From Phyllobacterium bourgognense (GTDB taxonomy: Bacteria > Pseudomonadota > Alphaproteobacteria > Rhizobiales > Rhizobiaceae), in the NCBI RefSeq assembly GCF_003337575.1, contig NZ_QPJM01000009.1, forward strand, positions 146,143-210,142: a stretch of DNA of 64,000 nt, in the 5' to 3' direction. A program made the position numbers and the translations under genes. A model generated the notes under the pieces. The model was given only the letters and a program-made list of their open reading frames with translations, was not told the DNA's origin and searched no databases. How positions within the stretch are numbered: the stretch's first letter is position 1; every line of letters starts with the position of its first letter. Positions 53,592 through 62,947 of this stretch are shown piece by piece.

Positions 53592-54027
53592 GGCCAGCTA
53601 GTAGAAGCGATAGGGGAACGAGCACACCTATACCTATTGCGTCTTTAATGCTGGCTTTTCTCCTTCCCGCCGCCGCATCGATCGATTTAGCAGACATGAT
53701 GGCGTCCATGCGTTCAGCGTGAACTTGAAGTTCGGCGTCGCTCTGATGCGACGGGATATATAGGTCGGCGGTCCAGTCCGGCTGATTTGCTATCGCGATT
53801 AGCGACAGCGTTCCTGAAGCTTTCCAACTGGCCAGTTCGTTGGCACGTGGCGTATCCGCGTTGTAGATTTCATACTGGTTGTTGCCTGGGTTAAAAAAGT
53901 AGTGTGCCATGCCACCGATATAGCCGCTCGGATACAGAATCTGGTCGTAAGTAAAGATGCCAACCACGACTAACCACACCACCGTCAGCGCTACCCAGAG
54001 TCGGAAGAAACCACCACGCCAGTTCAT
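53548..54027 (-). CDS. Membrane protein (159 aa)
   Basis: A 159-residue protein from ATG 54027 (MNWRGGFFRLWVALTVVW). One span lies at residues 9-27 and another, VLVPLSLLLAGLGLGWVLSG, at the end. A periplasmic middle with ADLYIPSHQSDAELQVHAER lies between them. I recognise the layout from uncharacterised rhizobial two-span proteins but have no function for it. Confidence 0.65.
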   Translation of the reverse strand: MNWRGGFFRLWVALTVVWLVVVGIFTYDQILYPSGYIGGMAHYFFNPGNNQYEIYNADTPRANELASWKASGTLSLIAIANQPDWTADLYIPSHQSDAELQVHAERMDAIMSAKSIDAAAGRRKASIKDAIGIGVLVPLSLLLAGLGLGWVLSGFRSRA

Positions 54028-54499
54028 TGTACCCTCGACTCCCATAGTGTCTGACAGCATGGCGCACAGCGATTGACGATCAATTAATAGCCCTAGCTGC
54101 CACCGGCCTGCCACACGGCGGGGCGAGGAACGCGTTTTAAGGTTGGGCGGTATGAATGGATCTGATAGAACGCATGCGCGGGCGGCCAAATACAAAAATA
54201 TCGACTAGGACAAGCAGTGGGACTAAAAACCAAAACATTTAATTGCATTGCGATATCAATGCGTTAGCTTATGTGTTTACGCCCCATGAGGGAGGTTGTC
54301 GGACTGCAGGGTAGTCGCCAATGTTGCAATTCTTGACTCCCTGCAAAGCACAGATCTCCCTCATGGTGAAGCTTCATCATAGCGAGATTGCCGAGCTAAG
54401 AACCACGCACAATGCATATGCAATCTCTGAAATGCGATTGTCCTGGGGCAAGGGGGGAGATACAACTGCGGTGTCGAATATCCCAATGAGCACACAACC
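54028..54499. other. Right flank of the island
   Basis: 472 bp with no supported gene. It holds a large imperfect inverted repeat (54284-54366) whose outer arms are CCATGAGGGAG and CTCCCTCATGG, with inner arms GCAGGGTAGTC and GACTCCCTGC. The element CCCTCATGGTGA at 54358-54369 is the inverted form of a sequence on the left flank of the island. Confidence 0.5.
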
Positions 54500-55126
54500 A
54501 TGCTGACCACCCTCGAAGATCTGGTTCCGGAGATACTTGCCCGGGCGGCAGGTACTCCTCGCTTGATCGTGGCGATTGCCGGTCCTCCGGGATCAGGCAA
54601 ATCCACCGCGTCCGCCGCGCTTTGTGCGGCCATCAACATGCGGGAAGCGGACGCAGCGATCGTCGTGCCGATGGACGGGTTTCATCTCGACAACGCCATT
54701 CTCGATGCGCTGGACCTGCGCAAGCGCAAGGGCTCACCGCCGACCTTCGACGTAGCCGGTTTCGAGGTGCTGTTGCGGCGGCTGCGCGAGACACGCGAGG
54801 ACGTCGTCATTCCGCTGTTCGACCGCAAGCTTGATCTGGCGCGGGCAGGGGCTGGCATCGTCAAGGCCGATCAGCGCATCCTCCTTGTCGAGGGCAACTA
54901 CCTGTTGCTCGACCAGCCGCCATGGGACCGGCTGGCACCGCTCTTCGACGTGACGATCTTCCTCGACGTCGACCGGCTCGAACTCGAAAACCGGCTGGTG
55001 CAGCGCTGGCTCGCCCACGGCCATAATGTCGGCTCGGCGCAGGCGCGCGCTCTCGCCAACGACATGCCCAATGCCGAACTGGTGCTCGAGGCCTCGAGGG
55101 CGGCAGATTATACGGTCAAAAACTGA
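54500..55126 (+). CDS. frcK: P-loop kinase (uridine kinase/PanK-like), candidate FrcK
   Basis: A 208-residue nucleoside/sugar-kinase-like protein. Walker A is IAGPPGSGKSTASAAL near residues 26-41, then VVPMDGFHLDNAILDAL, which is characteristic of the panK/YfhA-like group, and VEGNYLLLDQPPWDRL as the motif B region. It starts MLTTLEDLVPEIL. In S. meliloti the frc operon ends with frcK, a kinase of this fold. Here it sits beyond the island, so FrcK is an inference from fold and position. Confidence 0.75.
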   Translation: MLTTLEDLVPEILARAAGTPRLIVAIAGPPGSGKSTASAALCAAINMREADAAIVVPMDGFHLDNAILDALDLRKRKGSPPTFDVAGFEVLLRRLRETREDVVIPLFDRKLDLARAGAGIVKADQRILLVEGNYLLLDQPPWDRLAPLFDVTIFLDVDRLELENRLVQRWLAHGHNVGSAQARALANDMPNAELVLEASRAADYTVKN

Positions 55127-55366
55127 TTTTTAAGACAGAGAGCGAAAACCAGAACATTTTTCGCACGAACTTCGACGATTCCTGCACAAGAAATTCTGAA
55201 ACTGATGCAAGACTGTGCGATTCTGGCGCAAAATTTTCAACCGATACGGGAACTTTGGTTGCGCCCGGTAGCAATTTCGGTCTCTTGACTTTCACCCTTG
55301 CAAGATGACAATCCTGCTCCGCCAATACCGTTCCGATAGTGGAATTTTCCTCGTGAGTTTCCTGCC

Positions 55367-56134
55367 ATGATGCCCTCTGCCATATTTCCGGATCTGAAAG
55401 ACCGTTCCGTACTCATTACCGGGGGAGGGTCGGGCATCGGTGCCGCGCTCACCGAAGGCTTCATCGCCCAAGGCTCGCGTGTGGCCTTTATCGATATCGC
55501 CGAGGAGGCCTCGCGGGCCCTCGTAGACTCCCTGGACAACCAGTACGGCAACCGCCCGCTTTACCTCAAAGCGGACCTTTCCAACATCGAAGCCCTGCGG
55601 AACGCGATTGCGCAAGCCATTGATAACAATGGACCAATTACGGTTCTTGTCAACAATGCGGCTTGGGATGACCGGCACGATATCGACGATGTGACGGTCG
55701 AATACTGGGACAAGAACCAGTCGATCAATCTGCGGCCGCAGTTCTTTGCGGCGCAGGCTGTCGTTCCCGGCATGCGGCAATCGGGTGGCGGTTCGATCAT
55801 CAATTTCACCTCGACTTCCTTCATGATCAACCAGGGCAATCTGCCGGCCTACACGGCGGCAAAGGCTGGAATCATCGGCCTTACCAAAGGGTTGGCCGGG
55901 CGGCTCGGACCGGAAAAAATCCGCGTCAATGCCATCGCGCCGGGCTGGGTGATGACTGATCGCCAGCGCTCCCACTGGGTCACGGAAGAAGGCCTGCGGG
56001 TCCATCTCAACAAGCAGGTTCTGCGCGAGGAAATCCTGCCCGGCGACATGGTCGGACCGTGCCTGTTTCTCGCCTCCGATGCTGCCCGCATGCTTAGCGC
56101 CCAGACGCTGATTGTCGACGGCGGCTACCTGTGA
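55367..56134 (+). CDS. SDR-family oxidoreductase, probable sugar 1-dehydrogenase
   Basis: A 255-residue classical short-chain dehydrogenase. The cofactor motif is ITGGGSGIGAAL near residues 17-28, NNAAW lies near 91, and the active-site Tyr and Lys are in YTAAKAG, with FTSTSFMI giving the Ser. The end is GGYL. The following dgoK, dgoA and lactonase genes suggest D-galactose (or a similar aldose) 1-dehydrogenase activity. Translation of dgoK is coupled by GTGA. Confidence 0.85.
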   Translation: MMPSAIFPDLKDRSVLITGGGSGIGAALTEGFIAQGSRVAFIDIAEEASRALVDSLDNQYGNRPLYLKADLSNIEALRNAIAQAIDNNGPITVLVNNAAWDDRHDIDDVTVEYWDKNQSINLRPQFFAAQAVVPGMRQSGGGSIINFTSTSFMINQGNLPAYTAAKAGIIGLTKGLAGRLGPEKIRVNAIAPGWVMTDRQRSHWVTEEGLRVHLNKQVLREEILPGDMVGPCLFLASDAARMLSAQTLIVDGGYL

Positions 56135-57054
56135 GTAATACGGCCTGTTACGCGCTAAGTGATTGGGGAACAACCCGTTTTCGCCTCTGGCTTGTCGACG
56201 GCAAGGGGCATGTTCTGGCTGAGAAACGTTCCGATGACGGCCTCGATACATCGCGTAATCGCGGTTTTACGCAGACGCTGGAGGGCCATTTGTCAGCGCT
56301 TGGAGCGCCTGCCGATCTGCCCGTTATCATCTGCGGAATGGCCGGATCGCGCCAAGGCTGGGTCGAGGCGAAATATGTGCCGGTTCCGGCTGATCTTAAG
56401 GCCATCCTTTCCGGCGCAGTGAAGATCGAAGGCATCGCCCGCGACGTGCGCATCATTCCCGGACTATCGCAGTCCGGAACTTCGCCCAATGTCATGCGAG
56501 GCGAGGAAACCCAACTGCTCGGCGCGATCTTGGATCGCAATTTATCCAATGGAATCATTGCGATGCCGGGAACGCACTCCAAGTGGGTCACGTTGAAAGA
56601 GGGGAGGGCGAAGAGCTTCTCCACCTATCTTACGGGCGAACTTTACGCGCTGCTCGCCTCGCAATCGATCTTGCGGCATTCCATTGGCGACGCCGCTACA
56701 GCCGCTTCGCCGGACCATCTACAATTCAAGGCCGCGGTCGACCTCATGTTGTCCGGTGAGCGTATGCTTGGCGGACTTTTCGGGATTCGCGCCGCCATGC
56801 TGCTCGATAATTTATCCCCGGAAGGCGCGGCGTCGCGTCTGTCCGGTCTGCTCATCGGCGCGGAAATTGCCGGCGCGAAAGCAAAATCTGGTAGCAGAAA
56901 CAATGTGATACTTGTCGCCTCCGGTGCGATGGCGGCGCTTTACAGCAAGGCGCTTCATATCGCCGATCTCGATTTCGATCTCGTCGACGCCGACGAAGCC
57001 GTGAGGAAGGGCCTCTTCGTAGCCGCCTCCAGCATTTGGCCGGCCAAAGGATAG
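56131..57054 (+). CDS. dgoK: 2-dehydro-3-deoxygalactonokinase DgoK
   Basis: A 307-residue kinase that phosphorylates KDGal before aldol cleavage. The family opening ALSDWGTTRFRLWLVDGKGH is the phosphate-1 motif, followed by PVIICGMAGSRQGWVEAKYV and AMPGTHSKWVTL. The start is a GTG overlapping the SDR stop. dgoA begins five bases after its stop. Confidence 0.92.
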   Translation: MSNTACYALSDWGTTRFRLWLVDGKGHVLAEKRSDDGLDTSRNRGFTQTLEGHLSALGAPADLPVIICGMAGSRQGWVEAKYVPVPADLKAILSGAVKIEGIARDVRIIPGLSQSGTSPNVMRGEETQLLGAILDRNLSNGIIAMPGTHSKWVTLKEGRAKSFSTYLTGELYALLASQSILRHSIGDAATAASPDHLQFKAAVDLMLSGERMLGGLFGIRAAMLLDNLSPEGAASRLSGLLIGAEIAGAKAKSGSRNNVILVASGAMAALYSKALHIADLDFDLVDADEAVRKGLFVAASSIWPAKG

Positions 57055-57059
57055 TTCAT

Positions 57060-57698
57060 ATGTCTCAAGTCTCCGCTCCTTGGCCGCATCTGAAGCGCGA
57101 TCTCATTGCCATCCTGCGCGGCGTCAAACCGGACGAGGTTCTGGCCATTGGCGAGGAACTGGTCGAGGCGGGTATCGACGTTATCGAAGTACCACTGAAC
57201 TCACCGGAGCCGTTCCAATCCATTGAATTGCTTGCACAAAACTTGGCGTCGCATGTGTTGATCGGCGCGGGAACCGTGCTTGATCCTGCCGATATCGCAC
57301 GGCTCGATGCGGCTGGCGGGCGATTGATGATCAGTCCGAATGTCGATGCGGAAGTGCTTGCCGCCGCGGGCAAGGCAAACATGGTGACGATGCCCGGTGT
57401 CTTCACGCCAACTGAAGCTTTGGCTGCACTGAAGGCCGGCGCTTCCGGTCTCAAATTCTTCCCCGCGAGCGCACTCGGACCTGACGGGATCAAGGCAATC
57501 AGCGCCATTTTGCCGAAGGATACGGTGATTGGTGCCGTCGGCGGTGTCGATGAGACGACGTTTGCTGCCTATAAAGCGGTCGGCGTCCGCACATTTGGTT
57601 TGGGCTCGAGCCTCTACAAGGTCGGTGCCACCTCGTCGTTCGTCCGGGACCGCGCGAAGGCGACGGTCGAGGCCTATGATCGCGTCTTTGCTGGGTGA
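57060..57698 (+). CDS. dgoA: 2-dehydro-3-deoxy-6-phosphogalactonate aldolase DgoA
   Basis: A 212-residue KDPG/KDPGal-family aldolase. The Schiff-base Lys lies in AGASGLKFFPASALG near residues 125-140. The catalytic Glu region is EAGIDVIEVPLNSPEPF, and IGAGTVLDPADIARLDAAGG is the conserved core. It splits KDPGal to pyruvate and glyceraldehyde 3-phosphate. It follows dgoK and is coupled to the lactonase gene. Confidence 0.92.
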   Translation: MSQVSAPWPHLKRDLIAILRGVKPDEVLAIGEELVEAGIDVIEVPLNSPEPFQSIELLAQNLASHVLIGAGTVLDPADIARLDAAGGRLMISPNVDAEVLAAAGKANMVTMPGVFTPTEALAALKAGASGLKFFPASALGPDGIKAISAILPKDTVIGAVGGVDETTFAAYKAVGVRTFGLGSSLYKVGATSSFVRDRAKATVEAYDRVFAG

Positions 57699-58576
57699 TG
57701 ATTGTGCAGCAACCGAAGATCCGTCTATTCCACGATGAGCCCGTCCAGCTTGGCGAAGGGCCGGGCTACGATCCGCTGACGAAGACCGTGTGGTGGTTCG
57801 ACATCGTCACCGGCCGTCTGTTCGAGAAACCTTTGGCTGGCGGTACGGCCGAAGTTCATGCTCTTGGGCAAATGGCGAGCGCCCTTGCTGTCATCGATGA
57901 GAAGCGGCAGCTGATTGCTACCGAAACCGGGCTCTTCATCCGCGATCGGCAGACCGGGCACTCAACGATGCATCAACCGATCGAAGCCGACAACCCGGCC
58001 ACCCGATCCAACGACGCGCGCGTTCATCCCGCTGGAGCCTTTTGGGTCAGTACGATGGGAAAGACGCAGAAGGGTGCGGGCTCGATCTATTGGTATCGCC
58101 AAGGCGAATTGCGCAAGTTGTTCAGCGGCATATCGATTCCCAACTCGATCTGCTTTTCCCCGGATGGTCGTATTTCTTATTTTGCGGATACCGGCAAGAA
58201 CATCATTTGGCGCGTCGATACCGATGCCGAGACAGGCCTTCCTGTCGGGGAACCCGTGTTGTTCTACCAGCATAGTGAGCCGGGTGGCATCGATGGGTCC
58301 GTGGTCGATGCGGAAGGAAATTTGTGGAACGCTTGCTGGGGCGGCTCCTGCATCAATGTCTTTTCATCAACCGGAATGCGCATCCGCTCGATTGAAATGC
58401 CAGTCCGCCAACCATCCTGCCCGGCGTTCACCAGTGAAGACAGCGCCAACCTCATTGTGACAACGGCTTACCACGAAATGAATGACGCCACACACCAGAG
58501 TGATCCCGGCGCGGGAAAGACCTACCTGGTAGAAGTTGCCGGCAAAGGCAGGCTCGATCCGCCAGTGATTTTGTAG
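57698..58576 (+). CDS. SMP-30/gluconolactonase-family sugar lactonase
   Basis: A 292-residue beta-propeller lactonase. The family start LGEGPGYDPLTKTVWWFDI carries the metal-binding Glu. NDARVHPAGAFWVSTMGK and GISIPNSICFSPDGRISYFA give the Asn and further ligands, and GGIDGSVVDAEGNLWNACWG the Asp. It probably opens galactono-lactone formed by the SDR. The ATG at 57698 overlaps the dgoA stop (TGATG). Confidence 0.9.
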   Translation: MIVQQPKIRLFHDEPVQLGEGPGYDPLTKTVWWFDIVTGRLFEKPLAGGTAEVHALGQMASALAVIDEKRQLIATETGLFIRDRQTGHSTMHQPIEADNPATRSNDARVHPAGAFWVSTMGKTQKGAGSIYWYRQGELRKLFSGISIPNSICFSPDGRISYFADTGKNIIWRVDTDAETGLPVGEPVLFYQHSEPGGIDGSVVDAEGNLWNACWGGSCINVFSSTGMRIRSIEMPVRQPSCPAFTSEDSANLIVTTAYHEMNDATHQSDPGAGKTYLVEVAGKGRLDPPVIL

Positions 58577-58705
58577 TCCAAAAAACCAAGGAACCATTCC
58601 CAGGGGTCCTCGTTATTTTCCTTGTAACCAATCGAGAGAGCAATGCGCTACGGGGGTTGTAAAGCCGCCGAGTGATTGATCGTGTCTGCAAATCAGGAGG
58701 ACGAC

Positions 58706-59209
58706 ATGGGATTTTTTTCTAAAGATATCAAGACGATGGACGATCTCTTCGTTCATACACTGCGTGACATCTACTATGCTGAAAACCAGATCGCAAAGGC
58801 TCTGCCCGAAATGATCGACAAGGCCTCTGATCAGGAATTGAAGAACGGTTTTGAGAAACATCTTCAAGAGACGGAGATGCAGATTGAACGTCTCGAGCAG
58901 GTGTTCAAGTTGCATGGCGTGGATGTTGCCGGCGTCAATTGCCCGGCGATCGATGGCATTCTTGAGGAAGCTGATGATGTCTCGGGCGAGGTCGATGACG
59001 ATCAGGTTCTGGACGCTGCGCTCATCGCCGCCGGGCAGGCGGTCGAGCACTACGAGATCACGCGCTATGGTACCCTTGTTGCTTGGGCCAAACAGCTCGG
59101 CCGTAACGACTGTGCGACGCTGCTCCAGCAGAACCTGCAGGAAGAAATGAATACCGACAAGGCGTTGACAGCTATGGCTGAAAGCCGGGTCAACGCCGCA
59201 GCGGCGTGA
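58706..59209 (+). CDS. DUF892 (YciE/YciF) ferritin-like protein
   Basis: A 167-residue four-helix protein of the YciF type: DDLFVHTLRDIYYAENQIAK, ALPEMIDKASDQELKNGFEK and HLQETEMQIERLEQVF. The conserved acidic and His residues could bind a diiron centre. DUF892 genes are induced by general stress in several Proteobacteria. AGGAGG stands five bases before the ATG. It is monocistronic with its own terminator. Confidence 0.9.
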   Translation: MGFFSKDIKTMDDLFVHTLRDIYYAENQIAKALPEMIDKASDQELKNGFEKHLQETEMQIERLEQVFKLHGVDVAGVNCPAIDGILEEADDVSGEVDDDQVLDAALIAAGQAVEHYEITRYGTLVAWAKQLGRNDCATLLQQNLQEEMNTDKALTAMAESRVNAAAA

Positions 59210-59226
59210 TTTAGAGCCATTCTGCA

Positions 59227-59258
59227 AAAGCCCGCATCAGCCGCTGATGCGGGCTTTC
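59227..59258 (+). terminator. Rho-independent terminator after the DUF892 gene
   Basis: A stem of more than ten pairs, AAAGCCCGCATCAG with CTGATGCGGGCTTT, with a small loop and T-rich end. Confidence 0.88.
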
Positions 59259-59343
59259 TGTCTTATCGCCCACATAAAAACAGTCGAGTTCCCAACGTTC
59301 AAGGACCCCTTGACAAGTCGAAGCCACTGTCATTCTATTGGCT

Positions 59344-59379
59344 ATCCATTATTAGGTACTATATTCCATAATAATGGAT
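59344..59379. promoter_or_regulatory. AT-rich inverted repeat before the amino-acid ABC operon
   Basis: Eleven-base arms ATCCATTATTA (59344-59354) and TAATAATGGAT (59369-59379) are perfectly inverted around a 14-base spacer, 40 bp before the binding-protein start. This suggests a dimeric repressor such as a GntR-type protein, not encoded in the window. Confidence 0.6.
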
Positions 59380-59418
59380 TATAACGAAAACATTCGCTAG
59401 ACGAATAGGGGAACGAAG

Positions 59419-60264
59419 ATGACCAACCGACTGCGTGTTGCGGCCGCTGTAGCCGCATTCGCGATGCTGCCTTCACTTACGGCGTTCGCACAGGAAACCA
59501 AAAGCAAACTGGATGAAGTTCTGGCCCGGGGTCATCTGGTTCTCGGCACTGGCAGCACCAATGCGCCGTGGCATTTCAAGAGCGTAGACGACAAACTCCA
59601 GGGTTTTGACGTCGACATGGGTCACATCATCGCCAAGGCTCTGTTTAATGACCCGGAGAAGATCGAATTCGTCAATCAATCTTCCGATGCGCGCATTCCG
59701 AATATCACAACGGACAAGGTCGATATCACCTGCCAGTTCATGACTGTGACGGGAGAACGGGCACAGCAGATCGCTTTCACCATTCCCTACTACCGGGAGG
59801 GTGTTGGTCTCATGCTCAAGGCTGACAGCAAATATGCCGACTATGCCGCGCTGAAAGCCGCCGGCTCTGCGGTCACGATCTCCGTTCTGCAGAATGTCTA
59901 CGCTGAAAGCATGGTCCATGCAGCTCTGCCGGAAGCCAAGGTCGACCAGTACGAATCCGTGGATCTTATTTATCAAGCTCTTGAGTCCGGTCGGGCGGAC
60001 GCAGCAGCGACAGATCAGTCGTCGCTCGCCTGGTACATGACCCAGAACCAGGGCCGCTACAAGGATGCTGGCTATGGCTGGAACCCGCAGACTTATGCCT
60101 GCGGCGTCAAGCGTGGCGACCAGGATTGGTTGAACTTCGTCAACACTGCGCTGCACGAAGCAATGACCGGTGTTGAGTTCGACTTCTATGCGAAATCGTT
60201 CAAAACCTGGTTCGGCAAGGATCTGACGCCTCCGCAAATCGGCTTCCCGGTCGAATACAAATAA
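59419..60264 (+). CDS. Polar amino-acid ABC transporter binding protein
   Basis: A 281-residue SBP_bac_3 protein with a signal peptide cleaved near LTAFAQE (residues 20-26). The mature N-terminus is DEVLARGHLVLGTGSTNAPW, then GFDVDMGHIIAKAL and VDITCQFMTVTGERAQQIAF, typical of family 3. C-terminal CGVKRGDQDWLNFVNTALHE follows. The ligand is probably a polar amino acid; which one cannot be told. It heads an operon with two permeases and an ATPase. Confidence 0.92.
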   Translation: MTNRLRVAAAVAAFAMLPSLTAFAQETKSKLDEVLARGHLVLGTGSTNAPWHFKSVDDKLQGFDVDMGHIIAKALFNDPEKIEFVNQSSDARIPNITTDKVDITCQFMTVTGERAQQIAFTIPYYREGVGLMLKADSKYADYAALKAAGSAVTISVLQNVYAESMVHAALPEAKVDQYESVDLIYQALESGRADAAATDQSSLAWYMTQNQGRYKDAGYGWNPQTYACGVKRGDQDWLNFVNTALHEAMTGVEFDFYAKSFKTWFGKDLTPPQIGFPVEYK

Positions 60265-60332
60265 GTTGATCACGCTGCGGCTTCGGAAATTTCCGGAGCC
60301 GTTTCCTTCTCGTTCCGGATAACAGGAACATC

Positions 60333-60995
60333 ATGGGTTATACGCTGAATTTTGCTGCAGTGTGGCGAAGCTTCGATCTTCTGCTCGAAGGGCTGGCACT
60401 CAGCCTTGCCCTAGCCTTTGGGGCAATCCTGATCGGCGCAGTGATTGGCCTGTTCACCGCGTTCTGCCTCATCTCGAAGAATGGCTTTGCGCGGCGTCCA
60501 GCCGGAATTTACGTGACGATTATCCGCAACACGCCTATCCTCGTGCTTGTCCTCTTCACCTATTTCGCGCTGCCACAGCTGGGTTTCCGGCTAGGCAAGA
60601 TCGAAAGCTTCATCTTCACGCTCGCGCTTTATTCCGGCGCGTATCTTGCAGAGGTTTTCCGCGCAGGTCTGCTGTCAATTCCCGTTGGATTGCGAGAAGC
60701 GGGGCTCGCCATCGGCCTTACGGAAATGCAGATTCGCACCTCAATCATCGCGCCGCTGATGTTCCGCAATGTCTTGCCGTCGCTGAGCAGTACAATCATC
60801 TCGCTGTTCAAGGATACTTCGCTGGCGGCGGCGATCGCCGTGCCGGAGCTGACGTTCGAGGCACGCAAGATCAATGTCGAGACCTTCCGTGTCATTGAGA
60901 CCTGGATCGTCGCCAGCTGCCTCTACGTCATAACGTGCTCGATCCTCGCCGCGCTGATGCGTGCCCTCGAGCGCCGCCTGTCAGTGCCGAGGTGA
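60333..60995 (+). CDS. Polar amino-acid ABC transporter permease 1
   Basis: A 220-residue HisM/GlnP-type permease with five spans. Key blocks are YVTIIRNTPILVLVLFTYFA, then SGAYLAEVFRAGLLSIP and the EAA loop EAGLAIGLTEMQIRTSIIAP. It follows the binding-protein gene by 68 bp and is followed by permease 2 with a gap of four bases. Confidence 0.92.
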   Translation: MGYTLNFAAVWRSFDLLLEGLALSLALAFGAILIGAVIGLFTAFCLISKNGFARRPAGIYVTIIRNTPILVLVLFTYFALPQLGFRLGKIESFIFTLALYSGAYLAEVFRAGLLSIPVGLREAGLAIGLTEMQIRTSIIAPLMFRNVLPSLSSTIISLFKDTSLAAAIAVPELTFEARKINVETFRVIETWIVASCLYVITCSILAALMRALERRLSVPR

Positions 60996-60999
60996 TGTG

Positions 61000-61662
61000 A
61001 TGGATATTGCTCATTTCCTCGATATACTCTGGCTGGCCCGCATACCGATCCTCAAGGGCCTCGGTTTCACCATTTCGATTTCCCTGTTGGCAATTTGCTT
61101 CGGCACGTTGCTTGGAATATTCGTGGGCCTTGCTCTGACGTATGGCGTCCGGCCGCTGCGCTGGATCGTGCGTGGCTATACGGATTTCATTCGCGGTACC
61201 CCAGTCCTCGTCCTCGTGCTGGCAAGCTACTATGTGCTCAGCACTATCGGTCTTGATCTCAGCCCGTTTCAGGCCGGCGTATTGGCCCTCGCCGTGTTCT
61301 GCAGTTCCCATGTCGGAGAGATAGTCCGGGGAGCGCTTCAAGCCATCCCGAAGGGGCAGACGGAAGCCGCCAAGGCGATCGGCCTGACGTTCCCGCAAAC
61401 CTTTGCTTACGTGCTTGGGCCGCAAGCGCTGCGCCAGGTTCTACCGGCCTGGGTGAATACGGCCGCGGAAATGGTCAAGGCATCGACATTGCTCTCCATC
61501 ATCGGCGTTGCCGAGCTGCTGTTGCGTACGCAGGAAATTATCTCGCGATCGTTTCTCAGCCTCGAATTCTATTTCTTCGCCGGCTTTCTCTATTTCATCA
61601 TCAATTATGCCATCGAGCGTTTCGGCCGCTATGTCGAACGCAAGACCGCTATTCCGTCCTGA
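61000..61662 (+). CDS. Polar amino-acid ABC transporter permease 2
   Basis: A 220-residue partner of permease 1, with the same family blocks: [40 protein letters not shown] and [20 protein letters not shown]. The ATG at 61000 is preferred over the longer frame. The two permeases are expected to form a heterodimer. Confidence 0.92.
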   Translation: MDIAHFLDILWLARIPILKGLGFTISISLLAICFGTLLGIFVGLALTYGVRPLRWIVRGYTDFIRGTPVLVLVLASYYVLSTIGLDLSPFQAGVLALAVFCSSHVGEIVRGALQAIPKGQTEAAKAIGLTFPQTFAYVLGPQALRQVLPAWVNTAAEMVKASTLLSIIGVAELLLRTQEIISRSFLSLEFYFFAGFLYFIINYAIERFGRYVERKTAIPS

Positions 61663-61672
61663 GGCGATAACG

Positions 61673-62449
61673 ATGCCAAACCATCTTCTAGAAATCCGCG
61701 ATCTGCACAAAAGCTACGGTGAAGTCGAAGTCCTGAAAGGTGTTGATTGCACCATGGCGCAGGGCGACGTCATCAGTATCATCGGATCGAGTGGCTCCGG
61801 CAAGACGACCATGCTGCGCTGTATCAACATGCTGGAGGAATTCCAGGGCGGCTCGATCAGTATCGATGGCGAGGAGATCGGCTATGAGACGGTAGGTGGA
61901 CAGCGCCGCCGCAAGAAGGAAAAGGAGATAGCGCGCCAGCGTGCGTTGACCGGCATGGCCTTTCAGCAGTTCAACCTTTTTCCGCATATGAGCGCCGCCC
62001 GCAACGTTATGCTCGGGCTGATGAAGGTGAAGAAGTTGAGCAAAGACGAAGCACGATCCATCGCCGAGAAATGGCTCGATCGCGTCGGCCTGCGCTCCCG
62101 TGCCGATCACTTCCCCGGCCAGCTTTCCGGCGGTCAGCAGCAACGCGTGGCGATTGCGCGTGCCATCGCCATGAACCCCAGACTGATGCTTTTCGACGAG
62201 GTAACATCAGCACTCGATCCCGAGCTTGTGAACGAGGTTTTGCAGGTCATCAAGTCGCTGGCTCAAGACGGCATGAGCATGCTGCTTGTCACCCATGAGA
62301 TGCGCTTTGCTTACGAGGTCTCGAACCGCGTCATCTTTATGAACCAGGGGCGCATCGGTGAAGAGGGGAACCCGCGCGAGATGTTTCACAAGCCGAAGAG
62401 TGAACGGCTTTCCGAATTTCTCAAAACATCGAGCTTCGGTGAGCGCTAA
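61673..62449 (+). CDS. Polar amino-acid ABC transporter ATPase
   Basis: A 258-residue ATPase of the GlnQ/HisP type: Walker [21 protein letters not shown] near residues 35-54, Q-loop [11 protein letters not shown], signature [15 protein letters not shown] near 147-161 and Walker [16 protein letters not shown]. It begins ten bases after permease 2. The end overlaps the convergent DoxX gene by four bases. Confidence 0.93.
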   Translation: MPNHLLEIRDLHKSYGEVEVLKGVDCTMAQGDVISIIGSSGSGKTTMLRCINMLEEFQGGSISIDGEEIGYETVGGQRRRKKEKEIARQRALTGMAFQQFNLFPHMSAARNVMLGLMKVKKLSKDEARSIAEKWLDRVGLRSRADHFPGQLSGGQQQRVAIARAIAMNPRLMLFDEVTSALDPELVNEVLQVIKSLAQDGMSMLLVTHEMRFAYEVSNRVIFMNQGRIGEEGNPREMFHKPKSERLSEFLKTSSFGER

Positions 62450-62835
62450 CGTCGTTTCATCCATGCATCGACGGACCAGGCACCCGGGCCAAAAGCCAAC
62501 AAAGCCAGGAACCCGCCGGCAATGGCGATGTTCTTGTTAAAGTTGATCAATTGTTCGAGATTTCCGAAGTCGGTATGGAACAAAAGAGCCGTTAACAAAC
62601 AAAACCCGGCAAGTGCGAGAGCAGCGTAGCGAGTCATGAAGCCGGCAGCGACGAGAACCCCGGCACCGAGTTCGGTTAGGATGACGAGCGGCAACAGCTT
62701 GGCTGAAACACCGTTGGTCTCCATATAGGCGGCAGTACCGGCATAGTCGGCAATCTTGCCCCAGCCTTCCATGACAAAGATATAAGCAAGAAACAGCCTG
62801 GCAAGTAACGCGACAGGCGCCTGAAAACCTTCCAT
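62446..62835 (-). CDS. DoxX family membrane protein
   Basis: A 129-residue DoxX protein with four spans. The conserved opening [20 protein letters not shown] (residues 9-28) and [20 protein letters not shown] (residues 47-66) are typical. The start ATG at 62835 is preferred; 47 further in-frame residues upstream are not family-like. DoxX proteins are often tied to thiol or redox stress. Confidence 0.88.
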   Translation of the reverse strand: MEGFQAPVALLARLFLAYIFVMEGWGKIADYAGTAAYMETNGVSAKLLPLVILTELGAGVLVAAGFMTRYAALALAGFCLLTALLFHTDFGNLEQLINFNKNIAIAGGFLALLAFGPGAWSVDAWMKRR

Positions 62836-62947
62836 ACTATCCTCCGCTGATAAAACTTCACGAGTGGTGTGTGCCAATAACACCGAGAGTGACCGTTCTA
62901 TTCGAAACAAAGAATGAAAACAGGGTCTCGTCCTTGGCCAAAGGCAA

